Notes: generated by a model not told the origin, from the letters alone. Numbered from the stretch's first letter, positions 15,848-26,942 are shown. The stretch is DNA of 64,000 bases from JAODBJ01 sp963782465 (GCA_963782465.1 CAWAJR010000001.1:434001-498000); one strand, 5' to 3'. Program-made: numbers and translations.

Positions 15848-18659
15848 TCACGACGAGGCCCGGTCGCGATGCGCGACCGCCAGGGCGAGCCGGGTGGGCA
15901 CATCGAGCTTGCGGTAGATGCTGCGCAGGTGGGCCTCGACGGTGCGGCGACTGACGCCGAGACGTTCGGCGACCTGCGCGTTCGACTGGCCTGCGCAGAC
16001 CTCGTCGACGACCTCGTGCTCGGTCGGGGTGAGTGCGTCCCACCCCGACACGGCGCGGTTCGTCGCGCGCGCGGTCGTGGTCTCGCGCCCGAGCCGGGCG
16101 AGGAGCGCTCGCGCCGTGGCCGCCTCCCGCGGCGCCGCCAACTGGTCGAAGACGGCTCGTGCCGCTTCGGCGTCTTCCACGGCGCGCCTGCCGGGCGCGT
16201 CGTCGGCCAGGATCGCCGCGGCGTGGAGCCGGGCACCGGCCGCCTCGAAGCGGTGGCCGAGTTGGTCGAACGCGTCGATCGCTTCTTGCAGCGCGGCGGG
16301 GTCGCGCCGGGCGAGACCCTTGGCGTGCGCGGCGCGCCCTTCGCGCGACGACATCATCGGGGTGCGCTTCGGCGATGGCGGCCAGGCGGTCCGCGACCGT
16401 GCGTGCCAACGAGTCGTCGCCCGCGGCGGCGGCCATGCGCGAAAGATCAGGCCCGAACGTCGTGAGCGCCGCCGCGGCCTGGAGGCCGATCGCTCCCTCC
16501 CAACCGGCTCGTAGCGTCGAGCGGGCATCGTCGGGCGCGCCCGTCGCCTCGAGCAACAGCGACCGGCCGAGAAGGAGCCAGTCGATCCCGTACTGCAGTC
16601 CCCCGGCGGCGAGCACCGCGTCACCGCGGTCGAACGCGTCCCGTGCCGCGTCGAGCTGGCCGCGGTGCAGATGGACGCGCCCGGCGACCGCGTACGCCCA
16701 CACCTGCGCGATCGTCGAGCCCTTCTCGGCGCCGAACGCGATGCCCGCGTCGACCTCGGCGAGCAGGTCGTCCCATTCTCCCGCATCCCACAGCGCGAGC
16801 GCGGTGACGAAGTGGTAGATGGGCAACGCCCACGACGCGCCCAGCGCCTCACCGAGTTCTCGCCCGCGCCGGAACGCGGCCTGCGCATCGCGATGCCGCC
16901 CGAGCGTCTGCAACGCGACGCCGTGGAACAGATGAGGGTGGAGACGGTGACCCTCGCCGCCCGGCGTCGAGTCGGCGAGCCGCACTGCTTCCTCGCCGCG
17001 CGCGACGGCGGTGGAGCTGTCGCCGATCGTGTTGCGAGCGAAGGTCTCGACACAGAGCGCGAGCACGCGCGCCATCACGTCGCCGTTCACCGTCGCGAGC
17101 TCGACCGCCCGTTGGGCGTCGGAGAGCGCGCCGTCGAGGTCGACGCCGAACAGGCGGCACATCGCACATTCGGCGCTCGCCCATGCGGTCGACCGGCCCT
17201 CGGCGGCCTGAAGCTCGACGACACGTAACTCGTGCGCGATCGACTCCTGGGGCCGCCCGAGGAGCACAAGCGCGCGGCCGAGCGCTGAGCGGACCTTCTC
17301 CTCGGTGGCCGGCGCGACCGGGCGCAACAGCATCTCGTCGGCGAGCCGGAGCGCTTCGGCCGTTTGCGCGTCCCACGTGAGCGCATCGATCAACTGCGCG
17401 AGCAGTTCGTCGTGCTCGCGGCCGCGACCCGACGACAGTTGCAGCGCGCGCCGGAGAAGTCGCGTCGCCGACGCGGGATCCTGGTTCAGCACCTCGGAGG
17501 CCGCGCGTCGCAAAACGTCGACCGCGTCGCCCGACGGCTGTGGCGACGCGAGCGCGATGTGTTCGGCGACGCGGGCGACGGGTGCTCCCGCGGCTCGCAG
17601 TCCGTCGGCGATGGTCTGGTGCAACTCGGCGCGCACGATCTCGGGTAGCGCGTCGACGACCGTCTCACGCACGAGGTCGTGGCGGAACGACAAGGCGTCG
17701 CCCTCGTCGCGCAACAGCGCGGCCTCGATGAGCTGCTCGACGAGCGGCAGCAGGTCGACCGGAGATCGGCGTGTGATCGCCGCCAGCTCGCCGACGGTGA
17801 AGCGTGAACCGAGCAGCGCGGCGATCGCGGCGACGACGCGGATCTCACCCTCGAGTGGCGTCATCCGCTGCCGGACGGTGTCGCGCAGTGTCACGGGGAG
17901 GCCCGCGGCCGGGTCGGCGCGCTCGGCACGACCATCGCGTACGACAAGGTCGCCGCGGCTCTGCATCGTCGTGATCGACTCGACGACGAGCAACGGGTTG
18001 CCGGCACAGCGATCGAGGACGCGACTCAGGTCGGCACCAGGCGGCGCACCGAGCAGCGCGGCACAGAGCGCGTCGACGTCGTCGGCACCGAGCGGGGCGG
18101 GCGTGACCCGCGTGCCGCCGAGCTGGTCGAGCAGTTGCCGGTTCTCCGGAGTGCCCGCCCCCGAGCGGACCGTGACGACGATGCCGAGCGGCAGGTCGGC
18201 GCAGCGGCGCGTCGCGGTGGCCAGCGTCACGAGCGTCGCCGAATCGGCCCATTGCGCGTCGTCGATCGCGACGATCAGAGGTGCCCGGGCCGCGCCCGCC
18301 TCGAGACGCTCCAGCACGCATTCGACGAGCAGCGATCGCAGCTCCGGACCGGTCTCGAGCGGTGACGCGCGGTCGGTTCCGAAGCCGCCGCGCCCGGTCA
18401 GCGCCAGGAGCTCCTCGACGGGGGGCACGAGGCGAGCATCGAGCAGTGGGCCGAACGGTCGCGTCTCGCCGAGCGCGTCGCCGCGTCCCCTCCGCGCGTC
18501 GACGCCGAGCCGCGTCGCCTCCGCGAGCAGCTCCGCGAGCAGGGCCGTCTTCCCGATGCCGGCTTCGCCCTCGATGCGCAATACACCGGCGACGCCGGTT
18601 CGCGCGTCGCGCAGCCAACTCCGGAGTGCCGCGAGTTCGTCCGCCCGGCCGAGAAGCAC
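15848..18659 (-). pseudogene. LuxR-family regulator with AAA ATPase domain, one frameshift
   Basis: GTG 18659 begins a large LAL-type regulator: P-loop GEAGIGKT at about 30-37, Walker B LIVAIDDAQWAD, then TPR-like helices (about 400-770). Near 16345 the frame changes from PDDVVAR to REGRAAHAKGLARRD; a single extra base or a loss of two in a GC repeat explains it. The continued frame ends in a complete LuxR HTH, LTPTEHEVVDEVCAGQSNAQ and VSRRTVEAHLRSIYRKLDVP, and the stop at 15848. Everything needed for function is present apart from the shift. It would act as an ATP-dependent activator of unknown genes. Confidence 0.75.
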
Positions 18660-18908
18660 GCGCCGGCGAGCCTAGGTGGATTCACCGATGACGGTTCCGG
18701 CCCCGATCCGTACCGTCGGCGGGTGCCGGCGCGCGAGCGACCCGAACCCGAAGATACCGGCGAGCGCGCCGACAAGGAGCCGGACAACGAGGACGACCAG
18801 GACGGCGAGGACGAGGGCACGGCGAGGACGACGTGCTCGAGCGGTGGGCGGACCGGGTGGGGCCGTTGCTCGGCGCGGTGGGGGACGACCCGACGGAGGG
18901 GTAGCGAC
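18660..18908. other. Divergent intergenic region, possible small membrane-protein gene on the minus strand
   Basis: The 249 bp between the LuxR-type gene and the secreted protein gene hold no confident gene. On the minus strand a frame ending at TAG 18674-18672 reads LVLAVLVVLVVRLLVGALAG then IFGFGSLARRHPPTVRIGAG, a membrane helix with a basic tail, but it has no start codon. An ATG at 18910 in a different minus frame (MSLPLRRVVPHRAEQR) could supply it only with a frameshift near 18830. The strings of Leu/Val may simply mirror an acidic plus-strand frame. Confidence 0.25.
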
Positions 18909-21900
18909 ATGACGAGCGTTCGTTCCCGGCGGTGGCCGGTGTTGCCGGTATCGCGGGCTGTCGCCGCGGTCACGGTCGTCGTTGCCGCGCTCCTCGTCGT
19001 GTCGCTCGCCCTGCCTGCGGGCGCGGCAACACCGAAGCCGTCGAAGCCACCGAAGCCGGTCAAGGTTGGCGGCGCCGCGCTCATCGACGTTCCGAACGGT
19101 TTCGGTTCGTTCGCCGACGCATCAGACAAGCGGCCCGGGGTGCAGATCAAGATGCAGGCGAGCTATGACGCCGCGGCGACCACGTTGACGTTCGCCGATG
19201 TCGCATCGGCGGCGGTGGTCGGCACCGCGCCGCTGTCGGGCTTCGTCCCGCAGGGCCGCGTCGTCGCCGGTCGCCGCGAGGTCGTGTGGGGGATGCGCGG
19301 CGACGGGGCGCTGCGCATGTGGCCCCCGCGTTCGATGCCGGCGACACCGTGCTCGTCACCGACGTCGCCGTGCCTTGCCTGACCCCCGGCAACGCGACAA
19401 CCGCGGCGTCGGAGACGCTCGACGTCGACCTCCCGGCCGATTACTCGCGGCCCAAGCAGACGTTCGTCGACGTCGACGACGCCCGGCCCGGCGTGCAGGT
19501 GCACGCGCAGGTCTTCGGCGGTCCCGACGACACCGTGCACGGCGCGCGCGTCGTGACGCTGGCCGACTCGGCGGCGAGCGGGCAGGAAGCTGGTCGTCGG
19601 CGAGACCAAGAAGGGTGTCAACATCGTCGACGGGGGCTTCGGCTTCGCCGGCATGGCGTTCGCGTACGGTACGGCCGACGGTGCCCCGAAACTCTGGTCG
19701 CCGAAGCTCTCCGGGCACTCGACCGGGCTCGCGGCGGCGGCGTTCGTCGCCTGCCACACGCCGACCGTCTTCGACCGCACGACGGTCGACCCACACCCCC
19801 AGACGAGTCGGGCCGCGACCGCAACGATCGGCCCGCTCGGCGGCACGATCACGGCAACGGGTAACGACGGCACGACCTACTCGCTGTTCGTTCCCGGCGG
19901 CGCGTTGGCGACGCCCACCGCGATCACCGTGACGCCGGCCGACCCGACGGGCCTCGACCTGCTCGGCACGTCGGTGTTCGGTGCCGCCGACCTGCAGCCC
20001 TCCGGGCTCGCCTTCTCGTCACCGGCGACGTTGACGGTGTCGCTCCCGGGCGGCGGCACGTTCCCGCGGGGCACCGCGGGCGTGCTGTGGTCGAGCGGAG
20101 CGCCGGCGCGCAGGTCCCGACCTGGACCGTCGCGCCCGACGGTACGAGCGCGTCCGTCGACGTGCCGCACTTCAGCGGCGCGGCGTTGATCCAACAGAGC
20201 GCGGCCAACTGGAACGGGCGCGTCTCCGACGCGCTCGACAACTCGCCCGACTTCCGGGCGATCGCGCCCGATCTCCTGACACTCGTCGAGGCCACGCTCA
20301 CGGGCGGCGCGCCCGCGGACCAGGCGCTCGCCACGCGCTTCGCGCAGCTCTACGACCAGGTCGTGCAGCCGCTCGTCGACGGGGCGAGCACCGACCTGGG
20401 GGCGCTGCGCCTCGCCGAGGACGCGTACGCCGCGCTGGGGCGGCCTCATCGAGATCACGCTGCCCGACGGCTCCTACCTTCCCGACGTCGCAATCCCGAA
20501 CGACCCACAAACCCTCGCCGACCGCCGCACTGCGGGGCAGCGCCAGGTACGCGGCCACGCCGAGACGTTGCTCGACGACTACTCGTCGACCGGCACGAAC
20601 AACCTGATGCCATGCTCGGGGCCGGTCAACGACCTCGGCGACTGGGTCATCCTTCCCCTCGCGATCAGCTCTGACGTCGCCCGCTTCGGGGGCCTCCCGC
20701 AACCCGGCGCGTGCGTGCACCTCGCGCTCGACCAGCTCTCCAAACCGAGCGACCTGTCGGGGAACCCCGAGTTCGTCGACGTCTCCTTCGATGTCGTCAT
20801 CGACGCGCCGGGGCAGACGCCGGGCGGCACGCGCCTGGCGAACGGCGACACGGGTTTCCCGGAGACTGCCGAAGTGCAACTCGGCGTGACCGGCGGCCAG
20901 TTCACCGGCACCGGCGGCGCGCTGGCGTCGTCGGTCGACGAGACGGTCGCGGCCGGCACGCCGTTCCTCGCCCGGGTCGACCGCGGCGCCACCCCCGACC
21001 CGGACGTAGAGGTGCACCTGAACGGTGACGTCATCGGCCTCGACTTCGCCGCGGCGGCGGAAGCGACCTCACCCGCGCTCTTCAGTTCCGACCTGCCGTT
21101 CGACGTCACGATCGGCCAGCCCGGCGCAGCCTCGATCGCGTTCGACCCGACGACCGCGACGAGCACGGTGCTGGCCCCCGGCGGGTCGACGCAGCTCTGC
21201 GCGCAGATCACCGACGGGAACGGCGGCCACCCGCACGGCCAGACGATCGGTTTCACCCTGAACGGCCCGGGTGCGCTCACGACTCAATCAGTCTCGAGCG
21301 ACGGCAGCGGGCGCGGCTGTACGACCTATCAGCACCCGGCCGGCATCGTGGCCGACGGCGACACCGCGACCGTGACCGCCGATGCCGGCACCGGCGCGGA
21401 CAACGTCACCGACTCGGTCACGCTCACGCCGCAGTGGGCCGGGATCGAGCTCGCAGTCACGCCATCGTCGACGGGGACGCCGGTCGCGGCGACGAACACC
21501 GCGGTGCCGGTCGCGCCGGGCGACACGGTCGATCTCGGCGCGGTCCTGACCGGCGCGGGCGCCACGGTGAACGATCCTCCGGAGCCCATCGCGGCCGACC
21601 AGGTGCGGGTCCAGGTCGACAGCGGGCCCGGGACGTTGACGACACCGCTCGGTGCGACCGGGACCGACCTGGCACTGACGACTGACGCCGACGGCGGGGT
21701 GGCGGTGCACTGGGACGGCGGGGGCGCGTCCGGCGACGTGACGCTGCGCGTGTCGTACCCGCTGAACGGGCCCGGCGTCGCGGCAACGGTCACGCTGGCG
21801 CGCACCACGCGGACCTTCACGGGGCACGTTTCGCAGGTCGTGTCGAGCGTCCAACACCCTGAATTCGGCACCACGACCAGTTCGACCACCATCAGCTTCG

Positions 21901-22319
21901 ACGTGTCGATGGACGTGCTCCCGGACGGCACGCTGACGTCGGCCACGGCAACCGGCTCGTACTCCGAAAGCTCGTCGGAACCGGGCGCGACCACCGCGGA
22001 ATGCCCGCCCACCGACGTCATCACTCGATCGTCGAACGCGTCGGGAACGGCCGTCTCGACCGAGGCTGAGGGCCAGGCGGTGCCGGGCGGCTTCGTCGGC
22101 ATCTACGTCGAGGTGCAGGGCACGCTCTCCATCACCGACTTCAACGGCTTCTGCGTTGCCGCGACGACGACGCAAGCTCTCGACCAGTTCGTCTCCATCG
22201 GCGCGCAACCGGTGTTCGACTCGCACGGCACGCTCGTCGCGATCGACTTCACCGACAACTCGACCTACGACAACGGCGTGTACGTGGTGACGACGACCGC
22301 GAGCGGCACCCTGACGTGA
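18909..22319 (+). pseudogene. Large secreted Ig-like/beta-rich protein, four frameshifts
   Basis: ATG 18909 (GGAGGGG 8-14 nt upstream) starts a signal peptide (VAAVTVVVAALLVVSLALPA, cleavage near AGAAT). The protein of ~1136 residues can be followed through four single-base shifts near 19325 (C5 run), 19590, 20095 and 20442 (G4 run), alternating between two frames, to TGA 22319. Recognisable stretches are TATIGPLGGTITATGNDGT with ALATPTAITVTP (a ZU5-like strand pattern), an all-helical part around 20180-20430, a conserved DYSSTGTNNLMPCSG, and Ig-like repeats with LAPGGSTQLCAQITDGNGG. No enzyme domain is seen. Intact sequence between shifts indicates either recent mutation or consensus errors. 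Confidence 0.6.
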
Positions 22320-22425
22320 GCCGGCGACCGGAGGCTGCGCTTCGGACCGCGGATCAGCGCCGCCCGGTTGTCCGGTGCAGTGACGTCGAGTACAACGGTC
22401 GCTGCACGCGGGCACGAGGAGAGTG

Positions 22426-23262
22426 ATGGTTCGGTACGGCTCCGTCGGCGGCCAAGGCAGCGCGAGCCGGCTGCTCGTGCACATCGGAATGGCGCTCGCG
22501 ACGCTCGCGTTCGCCGCGTGGTGGACCACCCACACGATTCTCGACACCGGCCGTACGCAACGGGTGGCGAGCGCGGTGCTCGAGAACACCGACCTCCGCC
22601 ATTACCTCGCGGGCCAGATCGCACCGTTCGTGGCACGGGCCGACACCACGAACCCGCAGGCAAAAGCCGTCGTGCAGCAGCGCCTGACCACGGTGCTCGA
22701 CCGGCCTCACGTGCGAGCGAAACTCGAGCGGTTCGTAGGCGAGGCGCACGCGCGGCTCGTCGGGGAACGGGCAACGCCCGCCGTGCTCGACAAGGCGACC
22801 GTCGACACGTTGGTCGCGGCCGCGCTCCCCAACATGACCGCGGCCGAGATCGCGAAGATCCCCGCGGTGAACATCGACGTGCCGCAGGTCGCCGCGTTCA
22901 ACACCGCGCGTCGCGCGTTCCACGATCGCACCGGGCTCTACCTGCTCGGCGCGGTGGTCGCGCTCGCGCTGGCGCTCGTCGTCACCCGCGACCGCCGTTC
23001 GACCTTGCGGCTCGTCGGGCGTTGGCTGATCGGCATCAGCGTCGGGCACTTGCTCGTACTTTGGGTCGTCCCGGTGCTCGTCGTCCCGGCCGTGACCCAC
23101 AACCCGTGGGCCGGGCTCGTCGCCGCCGTCGCGCGTGCACTCAACGCCGGCGTGGTGACCGGCCTCGTCGTGTTCGCGGCGGCCGGAGTCGCGTTCCTCG
23201 TGCTCGACCTGTTCGTTCCCGCGGTGAACCCGGCGCCGGTTCCCGTGTCACCCGAGGGCTGA
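22426..23262 (+). CDS. Integral membrane protein of unknown function
   Basis: 278 residues. A first transmembrane helix lies at about 20-36 (IGMALATLAFAAWWTTHTI), followed by a long extracytoplasmic domain (about 40-170) with DLRHYLAGQIAPFV and VDTLVAAALPNMTAAEIAKI, then four helices in the C-terminal half (LYLLGAVVALALALVV, LIGISVGHLLVLWVVPVLVV and two more). The arrangement, one helix, a ~130-residue outer domain and a helical bundle, is seen in uncharacterised actinobacterial membrane proteins. ATG 22426 follows GAGGAGA; GTG 22423 is an alternative. No function is proposed. Confidence 0.75.
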   Translation: MVRYGSVGGQGSASRLLVHIGMALATLAFAAWWTTHTILDTGRTQRVASAVLENTDLRHYLAGQIAPFVARADTTNPQAKAVVQQRLTTVLDRPHVRAKLERFVGEAHARLVGERATPAVLDKATVDTLVAAALPNMTAAEIAKIPAVNIDVPQVAAFNTARRAFHDRTGLYLLGAVVALALALVVTRDRRSTLRLVGRWLIGISVGHLLVLWVVPVLVVPAVTHNPWAGLVAAVARALNAGVVTGLVVFAAAGVAFLVLDLFVPAVNPAPVPVSPEG

Positions 23263-23278
23263 CCCGAAACAGATCGGG
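23263..23278. terminator. Weak hairpin between convergent genes
   Basis: CCCGA (23263-23267) pairs with TCGGG (23274-23278) around AACAGA in the 26-bp gap between the membrane-protein gene and the convergent LuxR-type regulator. Short stem and no T-run; candidate only. Confidence 0.25.
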
Positions 23279-23288
23279 CGACCCCCGG

Positions 23289-26261
23289 TCAGCGGCCGAG
23301 GCCGGCGCGCTGGCCGATCTCGCCCGCGTCGACACGGTTGCCGGCCGGCAGCTTCCGCAAGATGTTCGAGACATGCACGCTGACGGTCTTCTTGCTGATG
23401 AAGAGGGCGTCGGCGATCTCGCGGTCGGTGCGCCCCCGGGCCAGCTGGTCGAGCACGTCGACTTCGCGCTTCGTGAGCGCCAGGTTCTCCGCGACTTCGG
23501 TTCGGAACGCATCGTCTTCGTCGCGTACGTCGTCGGCGAGCTGCAGGCGCGCCCGTTGCGCGAGTTGCTCGACCCGCGCCGCGAGTGCCTGCGCGCCGAT
23601 CGAGCGGGCCGCCCGCCACGCCGCGGTTGCCGCCGCGACCGCGTCGGCGCGCGCTCCCGGCGTCGCGAGCGCCGCCTCCGCCTCCCGCCACCGGCAGTAC
23701 GCCGCCGGCCATGGTTCGCCCGCCGCCGTCCAGCGGTCGACGGCGACCCGCCAACGTTCCGGCGCCGGCGCATCCAGCCGGGTCGCCTCCGCATGGCATT
23801 GGGCGACGAGTGCCGACAACGCGGGTGGCGGGCCATCGCCTCGCCCCGCGAACGCGCCGAGGTCGCGTTCGGCTTGCTCGACCAGCGCGGCGGCGAGCCC
23901 GCGCATCTTGTCAACGTCGACGGTGCGCCCACGGCCGCGCGCCGCGTCACGCTGCTCGACGAGCGCGCGTAGGCCGATGGCGCACATCTCAGGCCGCGCG
24001 AGCCCATCGTCGGTCGTCGCGACGTCGGCGAGCGCCTGCTCGATCTGGTCGTACGCGTCGTCAGGACGCTCCTGCTCGAGCAGCAACTCCGCGCGTCGCG
24101 TGTGCCCGATGCCGCGTCCCTGCGGTGCCGGCGTGTCGCCGAAGTACCGATCGGCGGAGTCGAGATGGGCGGCCGCGTCGTCGAGCTGCCCACGCCGGAG
24201 CGCGAGGAGCGCCTGCAGCGCGTGCGGCCCGAAGACGCACGCGCCGGTGCCGCGTTCCGACATCCGGCCGAGCAGCTCGGCGGCGTCGTCGTACCGGCCC
24301 AGCCGGATCAGGATCTCCACGCTGTTCAGCCCGGCCGCGTTGAGCCGTAAGCCGGTCGTCCATTCGCCGCTCGCGGTTTGTACGAGCCGCACGCCCTCGT
24401 CGAGCCGGCCCGACACCATCAGCACGTGCGACATGTTCGTGTACGCGCGTTCGAGCTGCATGGGCAGCCCCAACTCCTCGGCGATCACGACGGCCTCGCG
24501 CGCGACCGCGATGCCGGTGTCGATGTCGCCGGCCTCGACGAGGCACACGCCGAGTGTGCAGAGCCCATGCCCTTCGGCGCTCCGCGCGCCGGTTGCGCGC
24601 GCGACCTCGATCGCTTCACGGCTGCGCGCCGTTGCGGCCTCCCTCCGGCCCTCGACCATCAAGGAGCTTGCTTCCTGAGCGAGAACGCGTGCGAGCTCAG
24701 CGGTCGGGTGATCGGGGAGGAGCGCGATCGCGCGGGCGAACGCCTCGTACGCGCCGGCGACATCACCGGTCACGAAGGCGTGGCGGCCGTACATCGTGAG
24801 CGCGACCGCGGCGCGTTCGGCATGCGCGCCGGGTTCGATGTGCGCGAGCGCAAGTTCGGCGAGCTCGACGGCGCGCGCGGTGTCGCCGACGAGGTATGCC
24901 ACGTCGGCCGAGTTGACGAGGAGGTCGACCTGGTCGACCCCGGCCCGCTCGGCGGGGGAGCACCGGTCGAATGCGGCGAGCGCCCGCTCGTACTGCGCGT
25001 CGGCCTCGGGGATGGCGAGGAGCGCGACCATCGCGTGCGCCGCCCGGAGCGCCGCGTGCATCGCCTCCGGCCAGGCGCTCGCCTCCCACGCGTGGCGGGC
25101 GAGTTCGACGTCGGACTGCACCGGATCGTCGGCCCGCAGGTCGGCCCGTTCTCGCAACGCATCGGCAAGCCGGCGGTGGAGGCGCGTCCGCTCGGTCGGC
25201 AGCAACGACTCGTAGAGCACCTCGCGCTGCAATTCGTGACGGAAGCGGAGCCGCCCGCCGTCGTCGACCACCAGCACATGGGCGGCGACGGCTTCGGCCA
25301 GCGCCGTGTCGAGCCGGCCGTCGTCAGCGTCGCTCGCGGCCTCGACCAGCCGGTGGTCGATCGGCGACCCGGCCGCGGCGACGAGCGCGGCGATGGCGCG
25401 CGCGGCGGGGTCGAGACGCTCGATGCGCATCAGCGCGACGTTGCGGAGCGCGGCCGGCAGGCTCGGTGTGGCGCGCGCGGCGGTGAGTTCTTCGGTGAAG
25501 AACGGGTTGCCGCCGCCGCGGGCGTGCACCGCCGTGAGCAGTGTCCATTCAGGCGGTTCGCCGAGCAGCTCGCCCACGAGCACCGCCGTCGCGTCACGAT
25601 CGAGGCCCGCCAACTCGATTTGGAGTACTCCGCGCCGGCGTGCGAGTTCCGCGATCGTCGTGGTGAGCACGCCGCGGTGGTCGATCTCGTCGTTGCGGAA
25701 CGTCCCCACGAGCAACACCGGGCTCGCGCCGAGGTTGCGGGTGAGGAAGTCGAGCAGCTCGATGCTCGCGGAGTCGGCCCAGTGGAGATCCTCGAGCACC
25801 AACACCGTGCGGCGCTGTTCGCCGAGCAACCCGAAACACTCGAGCACTGCCTCGAAGCGCTGCGTCTTGTTCACGTCGCCGTGGCCAGCCATGCCGTCGC
25901 GGGCGAACCCGAGGGCGGCCCGAGGTGGTTCGACAACCGTTGCCACCAGCGCGGGGTCGAGCTGACGGGCGAGGTCTCGCAGCACGCCGACGATCGGGCC
26001 GTACGGGAGGCCACCTTCGACCGGGGAGCACGCGCCGATCCCGGTGAGCGCGCCGGCGGCGCGGGCCCGGGCGAGGAGCTCCTCGGTGAGGCGGGTCTTT
26101 CCGATCCCCGCCTCACCGGCGATGAGCACGGTCCGGGCGCCGCTCGACTCGAGGTTCGCGAACGCTTCTTCCAGCTGCTGGAGTTCGGCCTCGCGGCCGG
26201 CGAATGTGGAGCCGGACGGTCGCGCGCGCATCGCGTCATGATCGCGCGGGTCGTCGTTCAT
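23289..26261 (-). CDS. LuxR-family transcriptional regulator with AAA ATPase and TPR-like region
   Basis: 990 residues, intact. An N-terminal NTPase carries GEAGIGKT (about 43-50) and Walker B LVLEDLHWAD (about 150); the middle 600 residues are Ala/Leu-rich TPR-like helices; the C-terminal HTH reads LTKREVDVLDQLARGRTDRE and FISKKTVSVHVSNILRKLP. This is the LAL architecture (large ATP-binding LuxR regulators), activators of catabolic or secondary-metabolite genes. ATG 26261 precedes the conserved FAGREAELQQLEEAF start; a later ATG at 26228 is possible. Immediately upstream on the same strand lie the DUF4242 and small membrane genes (43 bp gap), probably one transcription unit. Confidence 0.9.
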   Translation of the reverse strand: MNDDPRDHDAMRARPSGSTFAGREAELQQLEEAFANLESSGARTVLIAGEAGIGKTRLTEELLARARAAGALTGIGACSPVEGGLPYGPIVGVLRDLARQLDPALVATVVEPPRAALGFARDGMAGHGDVNKTQRFEAVLECFGLLGEQRRTVLVLEDLHWADSASIELLDFLTRNLGASPVLLVGTFRNDEIDHRGVLTTTIAELARRRGVLQIELAGLDRDATAVLVGELLGEPPEWTLLTAVHARGGGNPFFTEELTAARATPSLPAALRNVALMRIERLDPAARAIAALVAAAGSPIDHRLVEAASDADDGRLDTALAEAVAAHVLVVDDGGRLRFRHELQREVLYESLLPTERTRLHRRLADALRERADLRADDPVQSDVELARHAWEASAWPEAMHAALRAAHAMVALLAIPEADAQYERALAAFDRCSPAERAGVDQVDLLVNSADVAYLVGDTARAVELAELALAHIEPGAHAERAAVALTMYGRHAFVTGDVAGAYEAFARAIALLPDHPTAELARVLAQEASSLMVEGRREAATARSREAIEVARATGARSAEGHGLCTLGVCLVEAGDIDTGIAVAREAVVIAEELGLPMQLERAYTNMSHVLMVSGRLDEGVRLVQTASGEWTTGLRLNAAGLNSVEILIRLGRYDDAAELLGRMSERGTGACVFGPHALQALLALRRGQLDDAAAHLDSADRYFGDTPAPQGRGIGHTRRAELLLEQERPDDAYDQIEQALADVATTDDGLARPEMCAIGLRALVEQRDAARGRGRTVDVDKMRGLAAALVEQAERDLGAFAGRGDGPPPALSALVAQCHAEATRLDAPAPERWRVAVDRWTAAGEPWPAAYCRWREAEAALATPGARADAVAAATAAWRAARSIGAQALAARVEQLAQRARLQLADDVRDEDDAFRTEVAENLALTKREVDVLDQLARGRTDREIADALFISKKTVSVHVSNILRKLPAGNRVDAGEIGQRAGLGR

Positions 26262-26304
26262 CGCTCCGGCGTCCTCGACGGCCGGCGGCCGGGCACGGTC
26301 GCGT

Positions 26305-26556
26305 TCACGCGCCTTCCTGCACTTCGGTGATCGAGTCGGCGACCAGCCCGTGCGCCTCGCGGTGCACGGCGTGCGCGGCCTCGGCCGACGGCGCTTCGAC
26401 GAGGCAGAACACCTTCCCGCTTCCCTCGTCGAACCAGTACTGCAGGTAACGCACGTCGTGCGCGCCCTGGACCTCGAGGTCGCGGCGGTGCGCACCGGCG
26501 ACCGCGTCGGCGGTCAGGCCCTCGACCTTCTCGTGGACATCCATGAACAGCGGCAT
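26305..26556 (-). CDS. DUF4242 (SCO4226-type nickel-binding) protein
   Basis: 83 residues forming a ferredoxin-like fold: MPLFMDVHEKVEGLTADAV, then VRYLQYWFDEGSGKVFCLVE and HAVHREAHGLVADSI. The length and motifs match the DUF4242 family, whose Streptomyces member SCO4226 binds nickel through His and other residues. The conserved His residues in DVHE, AHRRD and VHREAHG are present. GAGGAAA lies six bases upstream of ATG 26556. It sits between a small membrane protein gene (12 bp) and a LuxR-type regulator gene, so it may take part in the signal sensed by that regulator; that is inference. Confidence 0.88.
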   Translation of the reverse strand: MPLFMDVHEKVEGLTADAVAGAHRRDLEVQGAHDVRYLQYWFDEGSGKVFCLVEAPSAEAAHAVHREAHGLVADSITEVQEGA

Positions 26557-26568
26557 GTCGGTTTCCTC

Positions 26569-26790
26569 TCAGCAGGCGTGTTGAACGATCGTGCACCGAC
26601 CGGCGGGTGCGGTCGTCGAGTGCTGCGCGGCGGGCACGATGACGGTGTGATGGTGCGCGGTGGTACGGCCGATCGCGAACGCGGCCGCAGAGCAGACGAC
26701 CGCGACCGTGAAGACGAGCGCGACGAGCCAGAGCACGCGACCCCGCGGAACCGGCAACGGACTTGCGGTGGGCACTGTTGTCGTGGTCAT
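26569..26790 (-). CDS. Small single-pass membrane protein
   Basis: 73 residues: a short cytoplasmic MTTTTVPTASPLPVPRGR, one transmembrane helix (VLWLVALVFTVAVVCSAAAF), and an outer tail with GRTTAHHHTVIVPAAQHS and two Cys (GRCTIVQHAC at the end). GGGAGG lies eight bases upstream of ATG 26790. The tail with a His triplet and two Cys could bind metal, which would fit the nickel-binding DUF4242 neighbour 12 bp downstream. No family was recognised. Confidence 0.7.
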   Translation of the reverse strand: MTTTTVPTASPLPVPRGRVLWLVALVFTVAVVCSAAAFAIGRTTAHHHTVIVPAAQHSTTAPAGRCTIVQHAC

Positions 26791-26942
26791 TCGGGTGCCT
26801 CCCTTCCTCGGTGATGGGTTCGTACGCAGGATGCGCCGGCGCGGCGGCCGGCACATCGGGAGTGCGCCTTAGATCGGGCCCGCCCGATCCCTATTCCTCG
26901 AGGCTCCCCGGAGCTCGGCGAGTGCGAACCGGCGGATCGGGC

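Noticed and set aside
18909..22319. Programmed ribosomal frameshifting as explanation of the alternating frames
   Set aside because: Four shifts in both directions within 1.1 kb, partly in plain C or G runs, without slippery heptamers and stimulatory structures; sequence error or mutation is simpler.
24378..26330. A 650-codon open frame on the plus strand opposite the LuxR-type regulator
   Set aside because: It mirrors the codon pattern of the real gene; it has no recognisable domain and is rich in Arg/Val/Asp, as antisense frames in high-GC DNA are.
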